NCBI RefSeq assembly: GCF_000337555.1
Contig: NZ_AOIO01000025.1
Location: 1 to 32,133, forward strand
Direction of reading: 5' to 3'
Length of the DNA stretch: 32,133 nt
Origin: Natrialba asiatica DSM 12278
GTDB taxonomy: Archaea; Halobacteriota; Halobacteria; Halobacteriales; Natrialbaceae
Position numbers and translations under genes: made by a program. The notes beneath the pieces were generated by a model, which was given only the letters and a program-made list of their open reading frames with translations, was not told the DNA's origin and searched no databases. Positions 7,687 through 16,265 of this stretch are shown here, piece after piece (position 1 is the stretch's first letter; every line of letters starts with the position of its first letter).

Positions 7687-7707
7687 GTTTTATTGACAAT
7701 GTTTGTC
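7687..7707. promoter_or_regulatory. Inverted repeat beside a TATA-like element
   Basis: GACAA (7695-7699) and TTGTC (7703-7707) form a perfect 5-bp inverted repeat with a 3-nt centre. It directly abuts a GTTTTATTG stretch (7687-7694) that could act as a plus-strand TATA box. The layout resembles an operator over a core promoter, but no plus-strand gene begins within 500 nt, and the minus-strand gene at 7598 has a nearer promoter. Function is therefore uncertain. Confidence 0.3.
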
Positions 7708-7848
7708 TACTGATCGGAGCACGATCCAGTAATACCCAATTACGAAGCGGTGATACCAGCGCCGGTCGAGCGCGTAGATACCGTCACCGAAAGAGACAGG
7801 AGAGAGAAGACAGAGTGCACGTGCGGCAGCAGCGACGCTGAACTCGCG

Positions 7849-8094
7849 TTACTCGTGGGCAGCGTCCCACTCGGTCGGCTTCCGGAAGTTCCCGCACTGG
7901 TTGCACTTGATTCGTCCCATCGAGTCCATGGCGTTATCGATGCGCTCGCAGTTCGTACAGAACCATCCGTACCGACTCTCGGCGTCGTTCGTTTCGTAGA
8001 CGACCAGAAACGGCCCTTTCGATCCTCTGTCGCCGTCAGTCTCCGAGACGAAGACGGTGCCGGCGTCCTCGGTCGTGATCGATCGCAGCGCCAT
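7849..8094 (-). CDS. Small zinc-ribbon protein (DUF5816-like)
   Basis: An 81-residue protein with two CxxC knuckles: C46/C49 in GWFCTNCERID and C64/C67 in KCNQCGNFRKPTEWD, a single zinc ribbon. The N-terminal half forms a beta-rich segment (TVFVSETD, GPFLVVYETNDAESRYGW). I associate it with haloarchaeal DUF5816, with moderate certainty. A TATA-like CCTTTATC on the minus strand (8117-8124) lies 23-30 nt before the ATG. A 118-codon frame on the opposite strand is rejected because this strand shows the metal-binding pattern. A role in nucleic-acid or protein binding is only a family-level guess. Confidence 0.85.
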   Translation of the reverse strand: MALRSITTEDAGTVFVSETDGDRGSKGPFLVVYETNDAESRYGWFCTNCERIDNAMDSMGRIKCNQCGNFRKPTEWDAAHE

Positions 8095-8192
8095 GGGAAC
8101 CGGTAGTCACGCACCCGATAAAGGACTTCTGTCCGACTCGAGTAAAACCGGGATGAGACGCTCACCCACGTGAGAGTAGCGCTAACTGAAAG

Positions 8193-8199
8193 CTTTACC
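8193..8199 (+). promoter_or_regulatory. TATA box of the UspA gene
   Basis: CTTTACC lies 26-32 nt before the ATG at 8225, after a GAAAG purine stretch that could be the BRE. It is divergent from the 8117-8124 element of the zinc-ribbon gene, so the 130-nt spacer holds two back-to-back leaderless promoters. Confidence 0.5.
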
Positions 8200-8224
8200 C
8201 GCTCGGAACTCGTTCGATGCTGTA

Positions 8225-8635
8225 ATGGCGCTTGTCGTGGTTCCCGTTCGGTATCCGCTAACGAAACACTCACGACGAACGCTCGAACGGGCGGTCGATA
8301 TCGCCCGCGAGCGCGAGGCGGCGTTGACAGTTCTGCACGTGGACCTCTACCAGAACGGGAAGAAAGTGACGCGTATTGATCTGAAAAACACCGTCGAGCG
8401 ATCGATCGGGCCAGTCGAAAACACCCGGTACGTCGTTCGAACTGGATTTCTCGTCGAGGAGAGTATTCTCGACGAGGTGGCAGCGGAGGATGCAGACGTC
8501 GTCGTCGTCGGCAGTCAACAGGCGAGTCGGTTCCGCCGACTTTTCCGCCGGCTGACGGATAACCCGGATATCGACCGCTATCTCCGGACCCATCTCGACT
8601 GTGAAGTGATCACCATTGAGAGCGCCCGCGCGTAG
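8225..8635 (+). CDS. Universal stress protein (UspA family)
   Basis: A 136-residue Rossmann-like Usp domain: beta-strand ALVVVPVRYPLTKHS, helix RTLERAVDIARE, strand ALTVLHVDLY, then ADVVVVGSQQASRFRRLF and a final strand CEVITIES. In ATP-binding Usp proteins the C-terminal loop reads GxxGx(9)G(S/T). Here that region is GSQQASRFRRLFRRLT, lacking the second glycine signature, so it may be a non-ATP-binding type. The middle, NGKKVTRIDLKNTVERSIG, replaces the usual short linker. Usp proteins act in stress tolerance and signalling; no partner is encoded nearby. The end is 37 nt from the convergent MscS gene. Confidence 0.88.
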   Translation: MALVVVPVRYPLTKHSRRTLERAVDIAREREAALTVLHVDLYQNGKKVTRIDLKNTVERSIGPVENTRYVVRTGFLVEESILDEVAAEDADVVVVGSQQASRFRRLFRRLTDNPDIDRYLRTHLDCEVITIESARA

Positions 8636-8672
8636 CCTGCCTGCCCGTCCAGAGACGCTACGATCTCGGAAC

Positions 8673-9659
8673 TTATCCCTCGTTTCCGTCCGACACCACC
8701 GACTCACCGTGGGACGGCGCGGCTGAACTCGAGTCCCCGTCGGCCGTCTCGGACTCGTCGAAAACTATCCGTGCAGTCCCGCTTTGCTCGTTAAACACGT
8801 GATGACGGTGCGGATAGGCGAACTCGACATCGAGTTCAGCGAAGCGCTCGCGGACCGCTGACTGAACTCGCGACCGGGCGACCATTCGTTTGTAGGGTTG
8901 TTCGACCCAGAACGAGAGTCGGAGCAGGATGCCGTTGTCGGCGTAAGATTCGATCGTACAGACGGGAGCAGCCGCGTACCGCGCGCTGCCGATACGGATG
9001 TCGGGGCCGCCGGCGATAACCGTCTCGACGCTGCGTGCGGCGCGTTCGGCGTGACGGCGCGCGGCTTCGACGTCGCTCTCGTACGTGATCTCGAACTCGA
9101 CGTCGATCCGAGTACGTTCGTCTTCGGCGGAGTAGTTGATCACGTCGCGGGTGTAGATTTCGGAGTTCGGAATGACCAGCAGCGTATTTTCGAGCGTGAA
9201 AATTTTCGTATAGCGGATCGTGATGTCCTCGACGAATCCGGTGTGGCCGACATCGGCGATTTCGATCATGTCGCCGATCTCGTAGGGGCGGTCTGCAAGA
9301 ACGAAGATACCGGTGATGAAACTGCTGACGAGTGGCGCGATGACGACGGCAACCACGGCGGAGATGACGGTCACTGAGAGGAGGATATTCGTGTTGCCGA
9401 TGTCGAGGATACTGGCAGCGACGCCCAGTGTCAGCAGCAGGACAGTCGCTCGAACACCGCGCAGGACGGTTCGGGTGACGCTCGGACGATCGATACGGCG
9501 AGCGACCGTCCGGCCGGTAAGTCGAACGACGACCTTCGAGAGGTACCACCCAATGACGAGGACGAGAAGCGCTGTGACGAGTTCGGTCGCACCGAAGGGG
9601 AGGTAGCCCTGGACTCTCTCGAACGGCTCACTTGCAACTCCCGGCCAACCCTCACGCAT
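8673..9659 (-). CDS. MscS-family small-conductance mechanosensitive channel
   Basis: A 328-residue membrane channel that opens under membrane tension and releases solutes on hypo-osmotic shock, a clear need for a halophile. Three membrane helices are predicted: about 22-42 (VTALLVLVIGWYLSKVVV), about 69-87, and the pore helix around VISAVVAVVIAPLVSSFITG. The family signature follows as DRPYEIGDMIEIADVGHTGFVEDITIRYT. Next comes the beta domain (LVIPNSEIYTRDVINYS) and a C-terminal alpha/beta domain. A disordered acidic tail ends the protein. A GGTTAAGG element (9683-9690, read on the minus strand) lies 24-31 nt before the ATG. Confidence 0.95.
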   Translation of the reverse strand: MREGWPGVASEPFERVQGYLPFGATELVTALLVLVIGWYLSKVVVRLTGRTVARRIDRPSVTRTVLRGVRATVLLLTLGVAASILDIGNTNILLSVTVISAVVAVVIAPLVSSFITGIFVLADRPYEIGDMIEIADVGHTGFVEDITIRYTKIFTLENTLLVIPNSEIYTRDVINYSAEDERTRIDVEFEITYESDVEAARRHAERAARSVETVIAGGPDIRIGSARYAAAPVCTIESYADNGILLRLSFWVEQPYKRMVARSRVQSAVRERFAELDVEFAYPHRHHVFNEQSGTARIVFDESETADGDSSSAAPSHGESVVSDGNEG

Positions 9660-9877
9660 GAGATGACACTCATGGCGGGAGTGGTTAAGGGTTCTGTCCG
9701 CCCGCGAGCGGCGGCGACTCAGTGGTCAGTATCCGGGAATGCGAATCTCGCTGTACGGCCCGAGCCTGGATCGGTCGCGGGCCACAACGGGATGTCCGGC
9801 CGAACAACCTAATTTCGAAAACAGATGCTACTCGATACATAATAAATCATTTAGCCATCGGGATCATAGGGTGTGCT

Positions 9878-10942
9878 ATGGCATCAGACGAACTGCGCTC
9901 GACGGTCGAGCGCGTCGGGGATCGGTTCAACCTCGGCGAGTACGAGATCGACGCCTACCTGACCGTCCTCGAACACGGCCAGCTGACGGCGAGTGAAATC
10001 GCCGATCGAACCGACATTCCCCAGCCCCGTGTCTACGATACTGTCCGGAGCCTCAGTGACCGCGGTCTCGTGGAACTCCGCGAATCCCGCCCGATGAAAG
10101 TCGTCGCGATCGACCCCGGTGAGGCTTTCGACGACGTCCAGAGTTCGCTCGAGCAGATGATCGACGAACTCGAGGCTCGTTACACCGCGCCGGCTCGGGA
10201 CACCGAGGCAGTCTCGCTGGTCAAGTCGCGGTCGACCATCCTCCGATACCTGGAGGAGGTTATCGACGCGGCGGAATACGAACTCTCGCTGTCGCTCACG
10301 CCAGGGCTGTTGACGCGGTTCGAGGACGAACTCCGGGCGGCGATCGATGCTGGTGTCAGCGTGGATCTGATCGTCACGCCGGCCACCGAGGCACCCGATC
10401 CGGACGAGTTCGACTATCGGGAGATTGCGACGACGGCCCGGGCTCGACGCGGGATCACGACGCCGGTGATCGCCGTCGCGGACGGTAACTATTCGGTGTA
10501 TGCGACGCAGGATGCGCTGCGTGACGACCAGGACCGGTACGGCGTCATCTTCAACCGGTCGTCGCTCGGGTTCCTCGTTTCGGGCTTCTTCGGCACCGTT
10601 CTCTGGACGACCGCCGAGCGGACGCTCGGTGAGGACGGATCGAAGCGGACCTACCCCCGCAAGTACGCCTCGATCCGGCGCTGCGTGAAGGACTTGATGG
10701 AGGACGGCGGCGAGTTCTACGCGACGATCGAGGGTCGTGATGTGGACGTCGGCGGAACGCGGATCGTTCGCGGACGAGTTCTCGATGTTTCCTTCGAGGT
10801 CAGCGAGGAGGTCGCGAGTTTGACGATCGAGACCGAAAGCGGTGAGGAAGTCGCGGTTGGTGGTCGCGTCGCGGCACTCGAGGACATCGAGGGCCACGAG
10901 ATCCACATCGGTCGTGACGAGCCGCCGGCAATCGAGGAGTGA
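9878..10942 (+). CDS. TrmB-family sugar-responsive transcriptional regulator
   Basis: A 354-residue regulator. Residues 20-72 form a winged helix-turn-helix ([20 protein letters not shown], then [17 protein letters not shown]), followed by a coiled region ([16 protein letters not shown]) and a large C-terminal domain like the TrmB sugar-binding domain. In the family this protein senses sugars and represses or activates transporter and metabolic genes. The longer frame from 9722 is rejected; the ATG at 9878 has an AT-rich TATA region (about 9836-9854) at leaderless spacing. It lies directly upstream of the ABC importer on the same strand, so it most likely controls that locus. The ligand is unknown. 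Confidence 0.9.
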   Translation: MASDELRSTVERVGDRFNLGEYEIDAYLTVLEHGQLTASEIADRTDIPQPRVYDTVRSLSDRGLVELRESRPMKVVAIDPGEAFDDVQSSLEQMIDELEARYTAPARDTEAVSLVKSRSTILRYLEEVIDAAEYELSLSLTPGLLTRFEDELRAAIDAGVSVDLIVTPATEAPDPDEFDYREIATTARARRGITTPVIAVADGNYSVYATQDALRDDQDRYGVIFNRSSLGFLVSGFFGTVLWTTAERTLGEDGSKRTYPRKYASIRRCVKDLMEDGGEFYATIEGRDVDVGGTRIVRGRVLDVSFEVSEEVASLTIETESGEEVAVGGRVAALEDIEGHEIHIGRDEPPAIEE

Positions 10943-11060
10943 GTGCGACGGGGGGCGAGACGGAGAGCGAAGCGAGGAGCGGAGAGTAACGACAACGAAG
11001 GGCACCGATCCCAGGAGCCCGTGTGTGGCGCAAAACGGCTGTTCGTTTGTGTTCCCGGTA

Positions 11061-11116
11061 ACCGCTAACTTCGATCGATAGCGGTGCCCGTAATAGCGTA
11101 TTATACGAGTTAGCGG
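11061..11116 (+). promoter_or_regulatory. Half-site cluster around a TATA box upstream of the importer
   Basis: ACCGCTA (11061-11067) and TAGCGGT (11079-11085) form a perfect 7-bp inverted repeat. A third copy, GTTAGCGG, is at 11109-11116 and mirrors CCGCTAAC at 11062-11069. A TATA-like TATTATAC (11099-11106) sits between the second and third half-sites. This is where an operator of the adjacent TrmB-type regulator would be expected. The motif is not the TACT-N-GAGTA site I recall for Halobacterium TrmB. Confidence 0.45.
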
Positions 11117-11162
11117 ACGTGACTCTCTGGAGTAAGGGCTCGTATGCAAGCCAATCACTAAG

Positions 11163-11176
11163 ATACCAAGCGGTAT
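11163..11176 (+). promoter_or_regulatory. Inverted repeat ATACC-4-GGTAT before the importer start
   Basis: A perfect 5-bp inverted repeat with a 4-nt spacer, ending 13 nt before the ATG at 11190. If the binding-protein gene is leaderless, this site would lie between the TATA position and the start, ideal for blocking transcription. If transcription starts from the upstream TATA at 11099, it would lie in the leader. It is a second candidate operator. Confidence 0.4.
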
Positions 11177-11189
11177 TGTATTAGGTCGG

Positions 11190-12728
11190 ATGGGTCGAGA
11201 TACCGTGGATCAGGATCCAAGCCCGGACCCGAATCCGAACCCCGCGCAGCCGAGCACGCCGCGCGACGAACGGGCTCGCACTCGTCGGCAGCGGCTTTCT
11301 CGCCGCGCGTTCGTGGCCACAGCCTCGGCGACGGCGCTTGGAGCGACGGCGATCGCAGGCTGTCTCGGTGGCGGACCGGGGCCGAACACAGTTGTCATGA
11401 CCGGAGCGACCGATTTCGAGGGCATTCTGCACACGCCGGGCGACGAGCCAGACGTGCAGGAGGCCCTCTGGGAGGCAGGACTCGACGAGGACATCAGTGT
11501 CGAAGTCCAGACGGTCGTCAGCGACTCCGTCCAACGAATGCAGGAGGCCCAGTCGACGCTCCAGGCCGGGCGCGCCCCGCCGGACATCCACATGATGGAC
11601 ACCGGTTGGACGATTCCCTTCATCCTTCGCGAGCAGACGACGAATCTGACGGAAGAGTTCCCCGACGATGTCGTCGATCGCGTCGAGGAGAATTATCTGA
11701 ATGAAATCCTCGAAACGGCACGCCACCCGGAAACCGGGGATATTCACGGATTGCCGCTGTTTCCGGACTTCGGCATGATGCTGTACCGCCGGGATCTGAT
11801 GGAAGACGCCGGCCACGATACGAGCGACTGGGCGAGCAACCCGCCGACGTGGGAAACGTTCGCCGGAGCGGTCGCTGACGCCCAGTCGGAATCCGGGCTC
11901 GACTTCGGCTTTACGACCCAGGCGGCCGCCTACGAGGGACTCGCGTGTTGTACGTTCAACGAGGTCATGTCGACCTGGGGCGGCGGCTACTTCGGCGGCA
12001 CGGAAACCCTGTTTACGGCGGGCGACCGGCCGATCACCGTCACCGACGACGCCGTGATCGATGCCCTCCGAATGATGCGCACGTTCATCCACGGCGACGA
12101 GGACGAACACGCACTCGAGGGCTACCCGCAGATCTGCCCCTCCGCTATCGTCCAGTGGTCCGAGGACGAATCGCTCGCCTCCTTCTCGAGCGGCGACGCC
12201 GTCGCTCACCGAAACTGGCCCTACGCGATCGCGGAAACCGGCGGAGACGACGCGTTCGGGGAGAACCTCGGCGTCACGACACAACCATACGCCGTCTCCG
12301 AAGACGACGCTGAACTCGAGGGCGTCGGCGGAACGGCCGCCGCACTCGGCGGCTGGAATCTCGCTCTCAGCCCCTACACCGACAAAACGGAGCAAGCGCT
12401 GCAAGTGTTGGAAGCGTTCACACACGACGAAGTCATGCTCACCATCTTCGAACTGCAGGGCTTTATCCCGCCGAATATCGACCTGGTCGCGGATGCGAAT
12501 CCCGACGAAATCGGCCCCGTTGCCCGCTACGTCGAACAGATTCAGATGGCGGGGGAAAACGCCGTTCCCCGGCCGGTCACGGACGTGTGGCCGGAGCAAT
12601 CGGCGCTCATCTTTCAGGAGGTGAACGCAGTCTACCGCGGGGCAAAAGCGCCGACCGCTGCGATGGACGAGTTAGCTTCTCGCCTCGAGCGGAGCGAATC
12701 GGAGGTGGCAGCACAACATGGCGGGTGA
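11190..12728 (+). CDS. ABC sugar-importer binding protein, Tat lipoprotein
   Basis: A 512-residue extracellular solute-binding protein of family 1 (MalE/UgpB-like). The N-terminus is a Pro/Asp-rich 35-residue lead, then a twin-arginine signal SRRAFVATASATALGA, then the lipobox IAGC with C58. It is thus probably folded in the cytoplasm, exported by Tat and anchored by lipid. The mature part has the typical family features: RAPPDIHMMDTGW, DIHGLPLFPDFGMMLYRRDL with the hinge, and WNLALSPYTDKTEQALQVLEAF. It overlaps the first permease gene by 11 nt, showing operon structure. Substrate is likely a sugar, oligosaccharide or sugar derivative, not decided by sequence. Confidence 0.93.
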   Translation: MGRDTVDQDPSPDPNPNPAQPSTPRDERARTRRQRLSRRAFVATASATALGATAIAGCLGGGPGPNTVVMTGATDFEGILHTPGDEPDVQEALWEAGLDEDISVEVQTVVSDSVQRMQEAQSTLQAGRAPPDIHMMDTGWTIPFILREQTTNLTEEFPDDVVDRVEENYLNEILETARHPETGDIHGLPLFPDFGMMLYRRDLMEDAGHDTSDWASNPPTWETFAGAVADAQSESGLDFGFTTQAAAYEGLACCTFNEVMSTWGGGYFGGTETLFTAGDRPITVTDDAVIDALRMMRTFIHGDEDEHALEGYPQICPSAIVQWSEDESLASFSSGDAVAHRNWPYAIAETGGDDAFGENLGVTTQPYAVSEDDAELEGVGGTAAALGGWNLALSPYTDKTEQALQVLEAFTHDEVMLTIFELQGFIPPNIDLVADANPDEIGPVARYVEQIQMAGENAVPRPVTDVWPEQSALIFQEVNAVYRGAKAPTAAMDELASRLERSESEVAAQHGG

Positions 12729-13797
12729 GCCAGAAGCAGGCGCTGGGACCGGCACTGAAACCGGTGACCCCGGTCACGGCGGTCTGGGAAGCCACCCGGA
12801 CCAGGAGACCGACCAGAAACGGACCGGCAATCCCGTGATCAACTGGATGGAAAACCTGAGCGAGGCGGCGTACGCCTACCTCCTCTTGCTCCCCGCGTTC
12901 GCCCTGCTCACGTTGATCGCCTTCTATCCGCTCATCCGAACGTTCATCATGTCCCTCCGGCGGGACGAAACACGCGGTGCAGCCCCCCTTGGTGACTTCG
13001 TCGGAATCGACAACTACGTCGACATTCTCACCGGCAACGCCAGGCTTGCCCGACAGTTCGTGGATATCTCGCTGTCGTCGTCGTTCCCGTTCGTCGAACT
13101 CGGCGTTCCGTTCCTGCAACAAGCACTGTTCGTGACGCTCGGCTTTGCGATCCTTAGCGTCTTCTTCGAGACGGTTATCGGCTTCGGACAGGCCTACGTG
13201 CTCGACCAGGACTTCCGTGGCCGACGCTGGGTTCGCGTCGCGATCATCCTCCCGTGGGCAGTCCCCATCGTAATCCAGGGAATGATCTTCTACCTGCTGT
13301 TCCAGCCCGGGGTCGGCTTCGGCAGTGACCTCATGCAGTGGCTCGGTATCTTCGGGCCGAACCCGCTCGCCGACAGCCGGGACGCGTTCATCATCATCCT
13401 CGTGGCGGACATCTGGAAATCCGCGGCGTTCATGGCCCTGCTGATCCTGGCCGGGTTACAGAGCGTCGATCGAAGCCTGTACGACGTCGCTCGCGTCGCG
13501 GGCGCATCGCCGTGGCAACGATTCAAGATGATCACACTCCCACTCGTGTTGCCCGCGCTCCTCGTCGCCATGCTGTTTCGTACGATGGACGCCATGCGCG
13601 TCTACGGGCTGATCGAATCGACTGCCGGCTGTGCGTCCGTCCCCTCGCTCACCTGCCTCGTCGTCGAAGCCATGTTCGGCGGCACGCGAATCTTCGCCAC
13701 GGCGGCCGCCGTCGCGTTCGCAACCGCGCTCGTGATCGGACTGATCATCTCGGTGTACGTGTTCTTCTTCCGCGACACCGATGGAGGGCTCTACTGA
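12718..13797 (+). CDS. ABC sugar-importer permease 1 (MalF/UgpA type)
   Basis: A 359-residue inner permease subunit of the CUT1 class. After a 45-residue hydrophilic N-terminus there are six predicted membrane helices, beginning at AYAYLLLLPAFALLTLIAFY. The cytoplasmic EAA loop that docks the ATPase is YDVARVAGASPWQRFKMITL followed by PLVLPALL. A long extracellular loop between helices 1 and 2 (about residues 75-130) is typical of the MalF side. The ATG overlaps the binding-protein gene by 11 nt, and its stop overlaps the next start by 1 nt (TGATG), so translation of the three genes is coupled. It pairs with permease 2 downstream. Confidence 0.94.
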   Translation: MAGEPEAGAGTGTETGDPGHGGLGSHPDQETDQKRTGNPVINWMENLSEAAYAYLLLLPAFALLTLIAFYPLIRTFIMSLRRDETRGAAPLGDFVGIDNYVDILTGNARLARQFVDISLSSSFPFVELGVPFLQQALFVTLGFAILSVFFETVIGFGQAYVLDQDFRGRRWVRVAIILPWAVPIVIQGMIFYLLFQPGVGFGSDLMQWLGIFGPNPLADSRDAFIIILVADIWKSAAFMALLILAGLQSVDRSLYDVARVAGASPWQRFKMITLPLVLPALLVAMLFRTMDAMRVYGLIESTAGCASVPSLTCLVVEAMFGGTRIFATAAAVAFATALVIGLIISVYVFFFRDTDGGLY

Positions 13798-14867
13798 TGA
13801 CCGACGACAGCACACCCACGGACCACCGACGACAACGCTACCGGTACGAGTACCAGCACCAACACGCCGACGAAAACGAACGCCGCCCCGCCAAGACGGA
13901 CGGCGGCCAATCCACCGATCGCCAGTCGGACAGCGTGCTCATCGACGGCGAGGACGCCGAACTCGACCGCGGCCCCCTCCAACGCTGGGTCGCGAACTCG
14001 ATCTCGAACCCCGGCCGCGCCTACCGCGCGATGTTTTACACCGCGACGATATTCTTCCTGTTTACGACGCTGTTCCCCTTCTACTGGCTGCTCATGGTCG
14101 CGCTGACGCCGGAAGGACGACAGCAGGATATTATCCTCACCCCGAACGGATTCAATCCCGGATCGTTCGTCGAGGTCTTTCAGGTGCTGCCGTTTTACCG
14201 GTATATGTTCAACAGTTTCGTCATCGCGACCGCCTCGACCATCGTCGTCCTGGTTATCGCGAGCCTCGCCGGTTACGCCTTCGGCCGCCTCGAGTTCCCC
14301 GGCAGAGTGCCGTTGATGCTGCTCGTGCTGGTGATCTCCTTTTTCCCACCAGCCGCGTTCTTCATCCCGTTGAACGACCTGTTCAATACGTCGTTCTTCG
14401 TCCTCGAACCGATTACGAGCGACGGCACGCTCTACAACACGCCCGGCGCGATGGTGTTGCCGCTATCGGCGATCTTCATGCCGCTGGCGATTTTCATCCT
14501 GACGACGTTCTACTCGCAGATTCCGGACGGCTTGGAGGACGCTGCACGGGTAGAAGGGACGACCAGACTCGGCGCGCTGTTCCGAGTCATCATCCCGCTG
14601 TCGGCCCCCGGCGTGGCGACCGCCGGCGTGTTGACCTTCATCGCGGTCTACAACGAGTTCTTCTTCTCGTTTCTGATGACCGACGGGCAGCCGGAGAACT
14701 GGGCCCCGATTCTCGAGGGAATCCTCGGTTATCAGGGCCAGTATCAGGTGATGTATCACTTGATGGCGGCGGCGAGCATCATCGGGGTCATTCCGGTTGC
14801 GATTCTCGTGATCGTCGCACAGGAAAAAATCGTTAGCGGACTCACTGCGGGTGCGCTCAAGGAATAA
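13797..14867 (+). CDS. ABC sugar-importer permease 2 (MalG/UgpE type)
   Basis: A 356-residue permease with six predicted helices; the first is FYTATIFFLFTTLFPFYWLL. The EAA loop is EDAARVEGTTRLGALFRVII followed by PLSAPGV. The protein ends in a typical MalG-like tail, QEKIVSGLTAGALKE. It is unusual in having a 75-residue hydrophilic N-terminal extension rich in His, Gln, Arg and Asp before the first helix; most MalG proteins start almost directly with the helix. The start is set by the TGATG overlap with permease 1, although the same frame stays open much further upstream. An alternative start inside the extension cannot be excluded. Confidence 0.92.
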   Translation: MTDDSTPTDHRRQRYRYEYQHQHADENERRPAKTDGGQSTDRQSDSVLIDGEDAELDRGPLQRWVANSISNPGRAYRAMFYTATIFFLFTTLFPFYWLLMVALTPEGRQQDIILTPNGFNPGSFVEVFQVLPFYRYMFNSFVIATASTIVVLVIASLAGYAFGRLEFPGRVPLMLLVLVISFFPPAAFFIPLNDLFNTSFFVLEPITSDGTLYNTPGAMVLPLSAIFMPLAIFILTTFYSQIPDGLEDAARVEGTTRLGALFRVIIPLSAPGVATAGVLTFIAVYNEFFFSFLMTDGQPENWAPILEGILGYQGQYQVMYHLMAAASIIGVIPVAILVIVAQEKIVSGLTAGALKE

Positions 14868-14896
14868 CCGTAATCGACAGAACCTACACTACCACT

Positions 14897-16084
14897 ATGG
14901 CACGAGTTCAACTCGAACACGTCACGAAGCGCTACGAAGAGGTCATCGCGGTCGACGATATCTCGATGGAGATCGAGGACGGCGAATTCGTCACGTTCGT
15001 CGGGCCCTCGGGTTGTGGAAAGTCGACGACGATGGAGACCGTCGCGGGACTCACGAAACCGACAGAAGGCCAAGTGTACATCGGCGAGAAGGACGTGACG
15101 ACGCTCGCACCGAAGGACCGCGGCGTCGCGATGGTCTTCCAGAACATCGCGCTGTTTCCCCACATGAACGTCTTCGAAAACATTTCCTTCGGGCTTCGCC
15201 TCCGGAAGTACGACGACGAGGAGGTGAGCCGCCGCGTCGAACAGGCGGCGGATATCGTCCAACTCGAGGGCATGCTCGATCGAATGCCCGACGAGATGTC
15301 CGGCGGCCAGCGCCAGCGGGTCGCGATCGCCCGCGCGATCGTTCGCAACCCGGACGTCTTCCTGATGGACGAACCCCTTGCGAATTTGGACGCGAAACTG
15401 CGCGTTCACATGCGAACCGAACTCCAGCGGCTCCACCGCGAGCTGGGGACGACGATCATCTACGTTACTCACGACCAGGCCGAGGCGATGACGATGTCGA
15501 ACCGGATCGCCGTCCTCAACGAGGGACGCCTCCAGCAATTCGCCCCACCGCTCGAGTGTTACAACCAGCCTGCGAACCGGTTCGTCGCCGGCTTCATCGG
15601 CTCGCCGTCGATGAACTTCATCGAAGGCGAACTGACCGAAGCCGGATTCCAGTCCGATAACGTCGATGTTGAACTCGAACCGGAGCAGGTTCCGGGAGTC
15701 GGGGTCGGCGACGGAGTCACACTGGGCGTTCGCCCGGAGGACGTTCACATCGTGGAAACGGCGGACGCGATCAGCGAGCAAACTGCCCGGATCAACGTGG
15801 AGACCGACGTGATCGAGCCGATGGGCGATGAGATATTCGTCTACCTACTGCTCTCGGAGACGGCGGGACATTCGATGGACCAAGATCCTGCGTCCGCCCC
15901 GGACCAACTGCTTATGAGCGTCACACCGGATACGGAAATTCGCGCCGGAACGGCCGTCGATGTCGTTCTCGATCGATCAAACCTTCATCTCTTCGAGACG
16001 GCAACCGGCGATGCGCTCCGCCACAGTCTTACGGATCGCTCCGAACCCGATACCGGAACGGCGCCGACGGAAGCCGATAGCTGA
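14897..16084 (+). CDS. ABC sugar-importer ATPase (MalK/UgpC type)
   Basis: A 395-residue ATPase that powers the importer. Walker A is GPSGCGKST (36-44), the Q-loop is Q82 in VFQNIALFPHMN, the signature is MSGGQRQRVAIARA (134-147), Walker B is VFLMDEP (154-160), and the switch histidine is H192 in YVTHDQAEAM. From about residue 235 a TOBE/MalK-type regulatory domain follows, recognisable by GFIGSPSMNFIEG and LGVRPEDVHI. The region near 310-335 (ETAGHSMDQDPASAPDQ) is a longer acidic insertion than in most MalK proteins. The gene follows permease 2 after 29 nt. In the family one such ATPase often serves several importers. Confidence 0.95.
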   Translation: MARVQLEHVTKRYEEVIAVDDISMEIEDGEFVTFVGPSGCGKSTTMETVAGLTKPTEGQVYIGEKDVTTLAPKDRGVAMVFQNIALFPHMNVFENISFGLRLRKYDDEEVSRRVEQAADIVQLEGMLDRMPDEMSGGQRQRVAIARAIVRNPDVFLMDEPLANLDAKLRVHMRTELQRLHRELGTTIIYVTHDQAEAMTMSNRIAVLNEGRLQQFAPPLECYNQPANRFVAGFIGSPSMNFIEGELTEAGFQSDNVDVELEPEQVPGVGVGDGVTLGVRPEDVHIVETADAISEQTARINVETDVIEPMGDEIFVYLLLSETAGHSMDQDPASAPDQLLMSVTPDTEIRAGTAVDVVLDRSNLHLFETATGDALRHSLTDRSEPDTGTAPTEADS

Positions 16085-16265
16085 GGCTGAAAGCCACCAA
16101 TGGACAAAAGGTGGTCCAGAACGAAGATTCGATATAGCGACAAAGGATGTATTGGCTCGAAACCAGTCGTGTCACTCCCGCCGGTGACTGATGGGGAACC
16201 GGGTTCTCCGCAGCCACTTCCCGTCGGATCAGGACGGGGGAGACATCGGCGACTTCACACCTCCA

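Noticed and set aside
7750-8106. 118-codon plus-strand frame over the zinc-ribbon gene
   Set aside because: The opposite strand has two CxxC pairs and a leaderless promoter; this frame has neither.
9884-11158. 424-codon frame antisense to the TrmB-type regulator
   Set aside because: Shadow of the regulator gene; no motif in the product.
11181-12599. 472-codon open frame opposite the sugar-binding protein gene
   Set aside because: GC-rich third positions keep the opposite strand open. The product has no recognisable domain, whereas the plus strand has a Tat signal, lipobox and family motifs.
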